Both the position numbers and the translations under genes were made by a program. A DNA stretch of 64,000 nucleotides from JAAETI01 sp964195945 (GTDB lineage Bacteria; Actinomycetota; Acidimicrobiia; Spongiisociales; UBA5794), in NCBI GenBank assembly GCA_964195945.1, contig CAXMRC010000082.1, forward strand, positions 1-64,000. Reading direction: 5' to 3'. The notes beneath the pieces are model-generated. The model was not told the DNA's origin. It made no database searches and saw only the letters and a list, made by a program, of their open reading frames with translations. Position 1 is the stretch's first letter; every line of letters begins with the position of its first letter. Below, piece after piece: positions 44,151 through 52,939 of this stretch.

Positions 44151-44470
44151 AGGCGCGCGATCCAATGGGCAAGAGTGCCCTGTTCTCTCCACCGCCGATG
44201 GCACCGGCGGATGATCTGCTGAGCGGAACGACCGAAACGAGAGGTGCCTGGATCGGCAAACATGCTCTGTACAGTGCTGGTCCCCGCCGCAAAGGCACCG
44301 TCGTGGTGGAGTGCTCGCGCTGCCTCAATCACAGCCGGATGACCACGCTAGAAGCCGGTGTTCGTATCGCTTTCATTTCAGTCTGGATACCGGGCAAGCG
44401 ATTCAGCCGGTGGATGCAGTGCCCTGAATGCGAGCGTCGGACTTGGTGTCGCATCCATTGGCTGGGATGA
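44147..44470 (+). CDS. Small zinc-ribbon-like protein coupled to ParA
   Basis: This 107-aa protein is unknown to me. It has two Cys pairs, CSRC (about 56) and CPEC (about 92), 30-odd residues apart, as in a zinc ribbon, plus a late Cys in RTWCRIHW. The stretch between (TTLEAGVRIAFISVWIPG) is hydrophobic. Its ATG overlaps the parA stop, so the two are translationally coupled; it may be a cargo or adaptor for the ATPase. It is convergent with the YwiC-like gene. Confidence 0.75.
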   Translation: MKARDPMGKSALFSPPPMAPADDLLSGTTETRGAWIGKHALYSAGPRRKGTVVVECSRCLNHSRMTTLEAGVRIAFISVWIPGKRFSRWMQCPECERRTWCRIHWLG

Positions 44471-44479
44471 AGCTCGCCG

Positions 44480-45307
44480 CTACCAGTCCAACCGAACGCC
44501 AACTGCGGTAACCGCAACCACCACAAGCCCAACACCGATCTGGGTCCAGCCAACTACCCGTGCCTGGACCGGTGGGCGTCGTAGCGAAACGTAGGCGAGC
44601 AAGGCGATACCGACGATCGCAACGGTGGAAATCCACGGAACAGCATCGGCAATTGCCGCGACGACAACGATCGTCACTGCGACAACCTGACCACCGTAGA
44701 TGCGTGGTGCCAGCGTGGGTTTGCCGTGCACCCGACGTATCTGCCCTCTCACCAGCACAATCGCTGCGATGCCTCTTGCAATCAGCACCAGCCAGAGACC
44801 GAACGCGGGCAGCACGTCCCAGCCATCGGCCAACGCCATGGCAGTGACGGTGGATCCCATCGCAGCTGAACCAGCCAGTTCGGCAGCCAGGGTGTGACTC
44901 CGGCTGCGAGCATCGGCAAGAAGGGCAAAAGCCACCAACGGGAGCGCTACCGCAAACGGCTCCCAGAACGGCGCATCGGCTGTGATGATGGAGCCGGCTA
45001 TCCCTGCCAGTGCAAGTGATCCATAGATCGCTGCAGCTACGGCGGCGACAGAAGTGCGGGGAAGCCAACGCCTTCGCAGCAAATCCGTCGAAACGATCTT
45101 GAATGGGCGCCTTGCCAAAAAGATGGCGAGAGCCGCGACTGCCAACTCCCAGGTCGCAGCGGACGGAACAACTAGTAGCCCGAGGATGATGGGTTCGAGA
45201 GTGAAACCCCAGCCGCCGTGCTCGGTAGGTAAAGCGACCGAGCGGAAGGTGGGCTTCTGCCCTGGCGCGTTCAACTGATTCACGGGTACGTCTGACATCG
45301 CAGACAT
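44480..45307 (-). CDS. YwiC-like integral membrane protein
   Basis: The 275-aa protein has about eight transmembrane segments. The N-terminal signature ALPTEHGGWGFTLEPIILGL and the cytoplasmic FLARRPFKIVSTDLLRRRW match the YwiC-like family of unknown function, found in Bacillus and actinobacteria. The long open frame upstream to 45841 is antisense to the ArsC-like gene and not coding. The start is ATG 45307, or ATG 45298 nine bases on. Confidence 0.85.
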   Translation of the reverse strand: MSAMSDVPVNQLNAPGQKPTFRSVALPTEHGGWGFTLEPIILGLLVVPSAATWELAVAALAIFLARRPFKIVSTDLLRRRWLPRTSVAAVAAAIYGSLALAGIAGSIITADAPFWEPFAVALPLVAFALLADARSRSHTLAAELAGSAAMGSTVTAMALADGWDVLPAFGLWLVLIARGIAAIVLVRGQIRRVHGKPTLAPRIYGGQVVAVTIVVVAAIADAVPWISTVAIVGIALLAYVSLRRPPVQARVVGWTQIGVGLVVVAVTAVGVRLDW

Positions 45308-45397
45308 CGTATTGCGGTCGTTGGCCCGACACGGTGTCGGGCCTTGCTGTCTCGAATTATGCTCGAAACGCACACCGACCTCGACCGGAGATAGACA

Positions 45398-45844
45398 GTG
45401 CAGCCCAAAACACAGAACAACCCCCCAGGGGCACCGCCGCCATCGGTTCTTTTCCTCTGCGTCCACAACGCCGGTCGATCCCAGATGGCAGCAGGCTGGC
45501 TGCGAAAGTTGGCCGGCGATCGAATCGGGGTCTTTTCGGGTGGCTCCAACCCAGGAGCAGAGATCAACAAGGCTGCGGTTGCCGCCATGAACGAGGTCGG
45601 GATCGATATCTCCTCGGAGACGCCCAAGCCGTGGACGGATGCGATCGTCCGCGCTGCAGATGTTGTGGTCACTATGGGTTGTGGCGATACGTGTCCTGTC
45701 TTCCCTGGGAAACGATATGAAGACTGGGAACTCACCGACCCCGCGGGCCAACCACTTGATGTGGTGCGAGTGGTCCGCGACGACATCAGGGATCGCGTCG
45801 TGGGATTGATGGCATCTCTCGAAATTCCCGCCGACGACCAATGA
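45398..45844 (+). CDS. ArsC-like arsenate reductase / low-molecular-weight phosphatase
   Basis: This 148-aa protein has the LMW protein-tyrosine-phosphatase loop VLFLCVHNAGRSQMA (CX5R) and a later TMGCGDTCPVFPG, the Cys-containing segment of arsenate reductases of the thioredoxin/mycothiol type. It probably reduces arsenate to arsenite for export. No arsenite pump is adjacent; the neighbouring MFS gene is not of the Acr3/ArsB type. The GTG start follows GGAG. Confidence 0.88.
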   Translation: MQPKTQNNPPGAPPPSVLFLCVHNAGRSQMAAGWLRKLAGDRIGVFSGGSNPGAEINKAAVAAMNEVGIDISSETPKPWTDAIVRAADVVVTMGCGDTCPVFPGKRYEDWELTDPAGQPLDVVRVVRDDIRDRVVGLMASLEIPADDQ

Positions 45845-45856
45845 CCGCCGATCCGA

Positions 45857-47158
45857 CTACGTAATACAGGCGCCGGCCGGGTCGTTGCGCGGGTCACGTA
45901 GCCGCCAGGTGACCACAACGGCCACGGCCATCACCAACGCGGCGGCACCAAAGATCCAGTTAAGCGACACGCTCGACGCCAACACACCCACCACCAGTGG
46001 GAGGACCACCAGCGGGGCTAGCAGCGTGTTCTGCAGGGCAACGCAAGTCGCCCGCAGGTGCGCCGGAGCCATCTCGAGAATGAAATTGATATAGCCCAAC
46101 CGGAATCCGCTCATCGTCGCCCCAGTAAGGAAATAGGTGGCGAATAGCGTGCTCTCACCAATCGATGCTGCACCTAGTGCAGCCAATACTGCGACGAACC
46201 CGGTCACGGCCACTCCGATTATGACCGGGCGATTCCCATAGCGATCGCCCATCCAGCCTCACAACAGATTCGATGCCGCCGCCCCTGCCATCTGGGTGCT
46301 GAGGTACAGCCCGACCGTTGCTTCCGAGACACCGAACTCGCCAAGAGCGACGACGGTAAAGAACGGTGCGATGGAAAGCATCGAGGCCGTCATCCCATTC
46401 CCCACAAGAAGTCGCCGAAAGTTCGGGTTGTCTCTGGCCAGCCGCATTGACGCTCGCAGCATCTCGCCAAGGTTCTTTGTCAGCCTGTCCGCGGTGCCCG
46501 CGGGCTCGCTGATCATCGCAAAGCCAGAGAACGCTACGAGCAAACCACCGGAGGCCATGGCAAAGATCAGGGCGTAGTTACTCGGGTAGGGGAAACGGTC
46601 CTGGTTGTCGAGGATCCAAGCCACGATCGCCCCGGCCCCGATAGCGAATGCATACCCGATCAGCTGTTTCCATCCGGTGAACCAACCCCTCTTGCGTGTC
46701 GGGATCGCCTTGGCAAAAACGTCGGCGTACACAACAGTTCCGACACCGCCGGCTATCGCAAAAACTACGTAGAAGCCGAGAACGACCCACAAAACCAGCA
46801 GCGGTTCGTCCGCCGCATACCGAAGAGTCACACCCGCGATGATCGCCCATGCCACCCACCGGATCGTGATGATCCATAGGAGATAGTTCTTCTCATACGC
46901 CCGGTCCTGGATGCGATAGGCAGTAAAGAGCTGGGGAAGCACAGAGCCCAGACCAAACAGTGTCGCGAGAAGTCCGACAGCAACCGTCGACGGTGTCAAC
47001 GTTGCCAGAAAAGAAGGCAATACCGTTTGGATGTGGGAAAACGCCGTCGACGCTTGCAGGAACGTTCCGTGGACGATGCCGGCTGCAAAATTCCTGCGGT
47101 AGATGTGCTCGGGAATCTCGTCAAGAGGGCTGGAATGTTGGGAAGCGGGGGTGGCCAT
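45857..47158 (-). pseudogene. MFS transporter interrupted by one in-frame TGA
   Basis: Two consecutive parts of one MFS permease lie in the same frame. The N-terminal part (about 300 residues, eight or more transmembrane segments) ends AAASNLL at a TGA (46259-46261). The frame then continues GWMGDRYGNRPVIIG to 45857. The expected residue at the stop in this SNLLxGWxGDR motif is Trp (TGG to TGA, one base). Everything else is intact. It may be a recent nonsense mutation, a sequencing error, or read-through. TGA is an ordinary stop elsewhere here. Confidence 0.8.
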
Positions 47159-47264
47159 CAGACGATCGACACTAGCGGGTGCCGAAGCAGGACCATTCCT
47201 GCCGACTGAGTCCAATCACTCCCCAGGCTGGCATGATCTGGAGCCCACCGCGAGCGTGCGGCTT

Positions 47265-48890
47265 CTACATCGAACCGAAACGGTGGGTGCGGTACCGATC
47301 GATCAGCGCGTTGGTCGAAGAGTCGTGCCTCAGGGCCGCGGAATCCGAAGAGATCTCGCCAATGATCTTCGTGGCCAGTACCTTTCCCAGCTCCACTCCC
47401 CATTGGTCGAAGGAATTGATACCCCAAATTGTCCCTTGGGTAAACACCTTGTGCTCGTACAGCGCAACAAGCTGGCCGAGAACACTCGGCGTCAGCCGCG
47501 GCGCCAGGATCATTGATGTCGGCCGGTTGCCGGAGAAGGTTCGATGGGGCACTAGTTCCGCCTCTACTCCCGAAGCCTCTACCTCTGCTGCCGTCTTGCC
47601 AAACCCAAGCGCCTCTGCCTGGGCAAATAGATTGCCCATAAGCAGATCGTGCTGGTCACCCAGATCATCGGTCGAGTCAAGGAACCCGATCAGATCTGCA
47701 GGCACGACACTGGTCCCTTGGTGCAACAGTTGATAGAAAGCATGCTGTCCATTCGTGCCAGGTTCTCCCCACACGATCGGCCCCGTGTCGGTGTCGACAG
47801 CAGTGCCGTCAAGCCGGACCCCTTTGCCGTTTGACTCCATATCGAGCTGCTGCAGATAGGCAGCGAACCGGTCGAGGTCCTGTGCATAGGGCAGGACCGC
47901 ATAGGTCGGATACTTCAACACATTCCGGTACCAAACCCCGATGAGCCCGAGCAGAACAGGGACGTTTCTCTCCAGAGGGGTCGTTCGAAAATGCATGTCC
48001 ATAGTGCGAAACCCGCCAAGCATTTGCCGAAAGGCTTGCGGCCCGACGGCGATCATGAGTGGAAGCCCAATCGCAGAATCAAACGAGTAGCGGCCCCCAA
48101 CCCAATCCCAGAATCCGAACATGTTTGCAGTGTCGATGCCGAACTCCGCCACTGCATCGACATTGGTCGAGACTGCGACGAAATGCCTTGCGATGGCAGC
48201 TTCGTCATGAAAGCGATCGAGTATCCACTGCCGCGCCGCCCGTGCGTTGGTCAGGGTTTCCATGGTGGTGAACGTCTTGGACGCTATAACAAACAGAGTC
48301 TCTGCCGGATCGACGCCTTCAAGAGCCGCCACCAGATGGGCCGGGTCGATGTTGGACACAAAGCGCACATCAATCTCGGGATGGCGGTAGTGGCGCAGCG
48401 CCTTGTAGGCCATGACCGGTCCCAGATCCGATCCTCCGATGCCAATGTTGACCACCGTTCGGATAGGCATCTGCGAATAGCCCTTCCACTCCCCCGAGCG
48501 GACTCGCCGGGAGAATGCGGCCATGGAATCGAGAACGGCATGCACCCCGGCGACCACGTCCTCGCCATCGACGACGAACGTGTCGTCGCGGGCGGCACGC
48601 AGTGCGGTGTGGAGCACCGGTCGATTCTCTGTTGTATTGATGCGCTTCCCCGTGAACATCGCTTCGATACGATCTGGAAGGCCAGATGCGGCGGCGAGAT
48701 TCACCAGCAACTCGATTGTTTCCGCATCGATGAGGTGCTTCGACAGGTCTACCGTCAAGTCGCCGGCTTCGTAGGTGAGGTGGCCGGCCCTCTCTGGGTC
48801 GGAGGAGAACAGGCTACGCAGGTCGAATGACTTCTGATCTTTGTGGGACCGAAGCGCGACCCATTCCGACACATCTTGATTCACAGCCAT
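47265..48890 (-). CDS. pgi: Glucose-6-phosphate isomerase
   Basis: The 541-aa glycolytic enzyme interconverts glucose-6-phosphate and fructose-6-phosphate. The first signature, NIGIGGSDLGPVMAYKAL, the block GGRYSFDSAIGLPLMIAVG, and the active-site region WGEPGTNGQHAFYQLLHQGT are clear, as is the late SFDQWGVELGKVLA. The frame opens at 48950, but ATG 48890 has GGAGA five bases upstream and gives the family N-terminus. It is divergent from the quinone oxidoreductase gene. Confidence 0.96.
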   Translation of the reverse strand: MAVNQDVSEWVALRSHKDQKSFDLRSLFSSDPERAGHLTYEAGDLTVDLSKHLIDAETIELLVNLAAASGLPDRIEAMFTGKRINTTENRPVLHTALRAARDDTFVVDGEDVVAGVHAVLDSMAAFSRRVRSGEWKGYSQMPIRTVVNIGIGGSDLGPVMAYKALRHYRHPEIDVRFVSNIDPAHLVAALEGVDPAETLFVIASKTFTTMETLTNARAARQWILDRFHDEAAIARHFVAVSTNVDAVAEFGIDTANMFGFWDWVGGRYSFDSAIGLPLMIAVGPQAFRQMLGGFRTMDMHFRTTPLERNVPVLLGLIGVWYRNVLKYPTYAVLPYAQDLDRFAAYLQQLDMESNGKGVRLDGTAVDTDTGPIVWGEPGTNGQHAFYQLLHQGTSVVPADLIGFLDSTDDLGDQHDLLMGNLFAQAEALGFGKTAAEVEASGVEAELVPHRTFSGNRPTSMILAPRLTPSVLGQLVALYEHKVFTQGTIWGINSFDQWGVELGKVLATKIIGEISSDSAALRHDSSTNALIDRYRTHRFGSM

Positions 48891-48957
48891 ATCTTCTCCA
48901 GTAGCCGGCGTGGTGCTAGCAACACTATCAATGGTGACGCCGTTCCTCATCGGTCGG

Positions 48958-48969
48958 TATTGTCGGAGG
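48958..48969 (+). promoter_or_regulatory. Leaderless-type -10 element for the quinone oxidoreductase gene
   Basis: TATTGT (48958-48963) lies six bases before the ATG at 48970. The GGAGG between them touches the ATG directly and is too close to serve as a ribosome binding site. Confidence 0.5.
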
Positions 48970-49938
48970 ATGCATTCAATCCAAGTTCACGCGCCAGGCG
49001 GACCGGAAGTACTCAAATGGGAGGAAGTTGCTCCCCTCAAACCGGGTCCGGGGCAGCTGCTCGTCTCAGTAGTTGCCGCCGGAGTCAATTTCATCGACAC
49101 ATATCACCGTCGTGGCGTCTATCCGCTCGGTACCCCCTTTGTTCCGGGGCTCGAAGGTAGCGGGATCGTCGAGAGCGTCGGCGTAGGGGTGGCAGATTTC
49201 GATGCCGGTGATCGGGTCGCATGGACCGACCAACTTGGTTCCTATTCCGAGAACGCACTCATTGCCGCAGACCGCGCGGTGCGAGTTGGTGGCGACATTT
49301 CGTTGGTGAACGCCGCGGCAATGATGTTGCAGGGCATCACTGCCCACTACCTGTCCACCGACACCTTCAAGCTCGAGTCAGGCCATCGCTGTCTAATCCA
49401 TGCAGGTGCTGGCGGGGTGGGGCGTCTCCTCATCCAGATGGCACGCCGCGCCGGCGCTGAGGTTTTTGCGACCGTTTCGACAGCAGAGAAGGCAACCCTG
49501 GCCAACGAGGCGGGTGCCACGCATGTCATCAACTATGCAGACGAGGACTTCGTTGAAGCCATCGAGGAGATGGCAGGAGATCGCTCGCTCGATGTTGTGT
49601 ATGACGGAGTCGGTGCCGCAACATTCGAAAAGGGTCTCATGCTGCTCAAGCCACGGGGTCTGATGGCACTCTTTGGCCAATCCAGCGGCGTTGTTCCGCC
49701 ATTCGATCTTGGGGCTCTCGCCAGACTCGGATCGCTCTATGTAACTCGCCCCACGATGGGTTCATACATCGCCACTCGCGAAGACCTTCAAAAGCGAACC
49801 GACGAGCTGTTCGGTTGGGTGGAGAACGGCGAGATTGAGCTTCGCATCGACAGGACAATGCCGATGCACGAAGCAGCCAACGCCCATCGAGCGCTCGAGG
49901 GTCGCCACACAGCAGGAAAAATCCTGCTGGTACCGTAG
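48970..49938 (+). CDS. NADPH:quinone oxidoreductase (zeta-crystallin-like, MDR family)
   Basis: This 322-aa zinc-free medium-chain reductase has GVNFIDTYHRRGVYP, VPGLEGSGIVESVG and the nucleotide-binding AGAGGVGRLLIQMARRAGAEV, with DVVYDGVGAATFEKGLMLLKPRG. Relatives reduce quinones with NADPH in a one-electron reaction. ATG 48970 gives the canonical N-terminus (MHSIQVHAPGGPEVLKWEE); an in-frame upstream start at 48910 would overlap the shared promoter region with pgi. Confidence 0.92.
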   Translation: MHSIQVHAPGGPEVLKWEEVAPLKPGPGQLLVSVVAAGVNFIDTYHRRGVYPLGTPFVPGLEGSGIVESVGVGVADFDAGDRVAWTDQLGSYSENALIAADRAVRVGGDISLVNAAAMMLQGITAHYLSTDTFKLESGHRCLIHAGAGGVGRLLIQMARRAGAEVFATVSTAEKATLANEAGATHVINYADEDFVEAIEEMAGDRSLDVVYDGVGAATFEKGLMLLKPRGLMALFGQSSGVVPPFDLGALARLGSLYVTRPTMGSYIATREDLQKRTDELFGWVENGEIELRIDRTMPMHEAANAHRALEGRHTAGKILLVP

Positions 49939-49943
49939 CCAGC
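49931..49943 (+). promoter_or_regulatory. Possible leaderless-type -10 element for the cupin gene
   Basis: TACCGT (49931-49936) lies seven bases before the ATG at 49944, overlapping the last codons of the oxidoreductase. Read-through from that gene is an alternative. Confidence 0.3.
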
Positions 49944-50273
49944 ATGAATTCGCAACCAGTTGGAACTTTCCTGGCCGATCTTGCAGCCGAAGTAGAGATC
50001 CCCGCCAACGGAACCCTGAGCCGTGTCGTATACAAGGACGAACACGTTCGGCTCGTAGTCTTTGCGTTCGACACTGGACAGGAACTCACCGATCACACTG
50101 CCGGTGTTCCGGCAATAGTTCAGGTGGTATCGGGGAGGCTTGAGATCTCGCTCAATAGCGAAGTTGCCGAAATCGGTCCCACGTCGTGGGTCCACATGGA
50201 GGCAGGGCTAACCCACGCAGTGAAGGCACTAGAACCGAGCGTGATGGTGTTGACCCTGTTGAAGGTGTCCTGA
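49944..50273 (+). CDS. Small cupin-domain protein
   Basis: This 109-aa single-cupin protein has weak forms of the two cupin motifs (VFAFDTGQELTDHTAGVPAIVQVVSG and a late WVHMEAGLTHAVKA). The first motif keeps only one of the usual His metal ligands, plus a His in the second, so metal binding may be altered. The role is unknown; cupins of this size are often isomerases or sugar/quercetin-binding proteins. It follows the quinone oxidoreductase by five bases and may share its transcript. Confidence 0.85.
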   Translation: MNSQPVGTFLADLAAEVEIPANGTLSRVVYKDEHVRLVVFAFDTGQELTDHTAGVPAIVQVVSGRLEISLNSEVAEIGPTSWVHMEAGLTHAVKALEPSVMVLTLLKVS

Positions 50274-50291
50274 AGCAGGCTGAACCAACCT

Positions 50292-51005
50292 CTATCCGAC
50301 GATGATGAGTACGCCACCGATGGTCATCGCAATCGCACCGGCGATAATGACCGTCGCCTCCGAAAGATCCCCTGGTACCCAGCCATAGGCGGTCAAATCA
50401 TCGCTAACCGCCAGCGCGGCAACGATTAGGGCAACCATGCCGAGCAACACGAGGATCATGCCAAGAGTGTTCGTGGCGAAGAGGGCGAGTAGCGCAAAGA
50501 GCACGACACCGGCTGAGGCAATGAACCACCTCACTGTCGTATCGGACAGCCACTCGCTCCAATTGTCTTTGCTGAAGAGTTCCTTGGCGCTGGCCAGTCT
50601 TGCAACAAGACTCTTGGTGGCTTTGCGACTCTTCTGTTCTTTGGGTTTGCGACTCTTCTGTTCTTTGGGTTCGCGACTCTTCTGTTCTTTGGGTTCGCGA
50701 TTCTTGCGATCCGGTCGCAGATTCTTCTTGGCGTGACTCGGCTTGCGCCGCCGTGACCTGGCGGGTGCTATTGCCGACACGAAGGCGTCCAAATCTGACA
50801 CCGTGGCTACGACGTCTTCACCGTCCAATACCAGGTGGATTCCATCACCCCGGCGCTCTACGTGTAGGTCGCCGATCGCCCATGATCCAAGCTGATCCTC
50901 GCCGCTGTGAACCTCGAGTCGACCTTCGTCCACATGAAACGAAGCATCGATAACATCTGCGGTGGCAGCGATCTTTAGCCCGCCTTCGAAAGAACTCATA
51001 GGCAT
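50292..51005 (-). CDS. Membrane protein with a basic repeat linker, unknown function
   Basis: The 237-aa protein has three parts: an N-terminal beta-rich soluble domain at about 1-75 (IDASFHVDEGRLEVHSGED), a strongly basic linker at about 85-130 with three copies of an octapeptide (REPKEQKS and variants), and a C-terminal region with about three transmembrane segments. The linker could bind nucleic acid or acidic lipid. I do not recognise the family. Start is uncertain between ATG 51005 and ATG 50999; no ribosome binding site is evident. Confidence 0.7.
   Translation of the reverse strand: MPMSSFEGGLKIAATADVIDASFHVDEGRLEVHSGEDQLGSWAIGDLHVERRGDGIHLVLDGEDVVATVSDLDAFVSAIAPARSRRRKPSHAKKNLRPDRKNREPKEQKSREPKEQKSRKPKEQKSRKATKSLVARLASAKELFSKDNWSEWLSDTTVRWFIASAGVVLFALLALFATNTLGMILVLLGMVALIVAALAVSDDLTAYGWVPGDLSEATVIIAGAIAMTIGGVLIIVG
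50625..50696 (-). repeat. 24-bp tandem repeat, three units, coding basic linker
   Basis: Near-perfect units begin at 50625, 50649 and 50673. Each encodes eight residues of the type (R/K)(E/K)PKEQKS. A degenerate fourth copy follows on the sense strand. Confidence 0.9.
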
Positions 51006-51071
51006 GTGATTCGGCTGCTCAGACCGAATCTTGAGCAATCCTGGGAGACGGATCTGAACCGGCGATTGCCG

Positions 51072-52133
51072 TCATCCGGCGGTGACGCCGATCTCGGTCG
51101 CCTTGATCGACACCCAAACGGGGTCGCCTTCGTTCAGGTTGAGGTCAATCACTGCGGCCGGAGTCAGTTCTGCCGTCAACGGGAGCGGATCGGTTGTTTG
51201 GAGCCGAACCCGGTCACCGTAGTGCTCGATCCGGGAAATCGTTGTCTGCCAGGTGTTGCGCGGGCTTCCCTCGGGTTGCCTGCGGTGTATCGAGATGGCG
51301 CGGGGGTGAATTGTTGCCAGGATTCGACCCGCCGCGGCGGTATCTGCAACGTTCAGCACATGGGATTGCAGCGTCACCACACCATGCTCGGCGATCCCGG
51401 GGAGCAGATTGGAACCGGCGAGATCGGCGATATAGGAAGTCCGTGGTCGCAGCCGGATGTCGTCCGGCGACCCGATCTGGGTGATCTCTCCGTCCTCGAG
51501 CACGTGGATGGTGTCTGCAAGCAGAAACGCTTCCGTCGGGTCGTGGGTGATGACCAGTCGTGGTCCCGCAAAGCTCTCCAGATGATCGGCAAGTGTGTGG
51601 CGCAGCCGGGCGCGTGTCGTTACATCAAGCGCGGCCAGCGGCTCATCGAGGAGAAGCAGATCCGGGTTAGCAATCAATGCGCGGGCCAGGGCGACACGTT
51701 GCGCCTCCCCTCCGGAGAGATCGCCTGGTTTGCGACTCCCCAACTCATCGAGTCCGAGTCGCGTCACCCAGCTCCTGGCACTATCTCTGGCCACGGAGCG
51801 GGTCTCCCCCCGGCTACGCAGGCCAAATGCCACGTTGTCGACGACAGAAAGGTGCGGAAACAGGACATAGTCTTGGAATACGACACCCGTTCGTCTTCGC
51901 TCTGCAGGAACGAACTGACCCTGCTGCGGATCATCAAGAGTCCTGCCGTTGAGAACGATGTGCCCGCGGTCGAGCGGAAGTAGGCCCGCCAGCGCCGACA
52001 CAGCCGTCGACTTGCCTGCCCCATTCGGTCCGAGGAGAGCGACTGTCCGACCAGGAGCAATCGACAGCTCGACATCCAGGAGAAACCCATCGCGCCGTTG
52101 GATAACCAGATGGGCGTCTAGACCGGTGCTCAC
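51072..52133 (-). CDS. modC: Molybdate ABC transporter ATP-binding protein
   Basis: The 353-aa ATPase has Walker A GPNGAGKST, Q-loop VFQDYVLFPHLSVVDNVAFGL, signature LSGGEAQRVALARAL, Walker B LLLLDEPLAALD and THDPTEAFLLAD. A C-terminal TOBE-type domain follows at about 280-350, as in molybdate ATPases. The GTG at 52133 overlaps the modB stop (GTGA) and has GGAGG five bases upstream; longer in-frame starts lie inside modB. The LSVVDNVAFGLRSRG stretch and operon context support molybdate rather than sulfate. Confidence 0.9.
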   Translation of the reverse strand: MSTGLDAHLVIQRRDGFLLDVELSIAPGRTVALLGPNGAGKSTAVSALAGLLPLDRGHIVLNGRTLDDPQQGQFVPAERRRTGVVFQDYVLFPHLSVVDNVAFGLRSRGETRSVARDSARSWVTRLGLDELGSRKPGDLSGGEAQRVALARALIANPDLLLLDEPLAALDVTTRARLRHTLADHLESFAGPRLVITHDPTEAFLLADTIHVLEDGEITQIGSPDDIRLRPRTSYIADLAGSNLLPGIAEHGVVTLQSHVLNVADTAAAGRILATIHPRAISIHRRQPEGSPRNTWQTTISRIEHYGDRVRLQTTDPLPLTAELTPAAVIDLNLNEGDPVWVSIKATEIGVTAG

Positions 52134-52939
52134 AGGGACCTCCACCATCGATCTCGCAACAGGACCAGTACCGACAACGAGACAACGACCATGACAAGGC
52201 TCACAGCCACTGCTGTGTCTCGATCGCTCTCCAGGGCGACAAAGATCGCAAGAGGGAGCGTTTGGGTCCGACCCTGAAGGTTGCCGGCGAACGTGACCGT
52301 TGCGCCAAACTCGCCGAGAGCACGGGCCCAGGTCAGGACAACACCCGAGATCAATGAGGGTGCAATCATGGGAAGAGTCACTCGACGCAACACAGTCCAT
52401 CTGCTGGCGCCAAGCGTTGCCGCCGCTCCTTCGTATCTGTCGTCGAGGTTGTGCAGAGCGCCTTCAACTGTGATCACCAGAAACGGCATCGCCACAAAAG
52501 TCGCGGCGATCACTACACCCCAAGTTGAGAATGGAAGCACCAGACCGGTCAGTTCGTGGAGGGGCTCACCAATCACACCGCGGCGTCCAAGCGCAAAGAG
52601 CAACGCCGCTCCCCCAACAACCGGTGGTAGAACCAGCGGAAGAAGGACCAAACCGCGGAGTATCGCCTTGCCGGGAAATTCGACCCGGGCCAGCACCCAC
52701 GCCAGCGGCACACCAAGAACAAGCGCTATCGCAGTGGCTGCGAGTGAAGATACAAGTGAAAGCCGCACCGCATCGGCGACAATCTCGCTGCTTAGGAGAT
52801 CGAGCAAATTGGTCCAAGGAGTTTTTGCCACAAGACCGACCAACGGGATGACGAAGAAGGCCATTCCAAGGGCCGCAAGAAAAACCAACAGCACCGGGGG
52901 ACGGTTGACTCTCACCGGCGATGTTCGCTTGCTGCTCAC
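52130..52939 (-). CDS. modB: Molybdate ABC transporter permease
   Basis: The 269-aa permease has five or six transmembrane segments and the BPD loop EGAAATLGASRWTVLRRVTLPM. The stretches LPLVLPPVVGGAALLFALGRRG and WARALGEFGATVTFAGN are hallmarks of ModB. The GTG start overlaps the modA stop and its own stop overlaps modC, so modA, modB and modC are translationally coupled. Confidence 0.93.
   Translation of the reverse strand: MSSKRTSPVRVNRPPVLLVFLAALGMAFFVIPLVGLVAKTPWTNLLDLLSSEIVADAVRLSLVSSLAATAIALVLGVPLAWVLARVEFPGKAILRGLVLLPLVLPPVVGGAALLFALGRRGVIGEPLHELTGLVLPFSTWGVVIAATFVAMPFLVITVEGALHNLDDRYEGAAATLGASRWTVLRRVTLPMIAPSLISGVVLTWARALGEFGATVTFAGNLQGRTQTLPLAIFVALESDRDTAVAVSLVMVVVSLSVLVLLRDRWWRSL

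Noticed and set aside
44403..45332. 309-codon minus-strand frame overlapping the YwiC-like gene
   Set aside because: Out-of-frame shadow of the membrane protein, Arg/Ser/Cys-rich with no domain.
45308..45841. N-terminal extension of the YwiC-like frame
   Set aside because: Antisense to the ArsC-like gene, and lacks membrane segments or family similarity.
46252..46261. Genome-wide TGA-to-Trp recoding as the explanation for the split MFS gene
   Set aside because: Many genes in the window end in TGA, several as ATGA or GTGA overlaps, so TGA is a normal stop.
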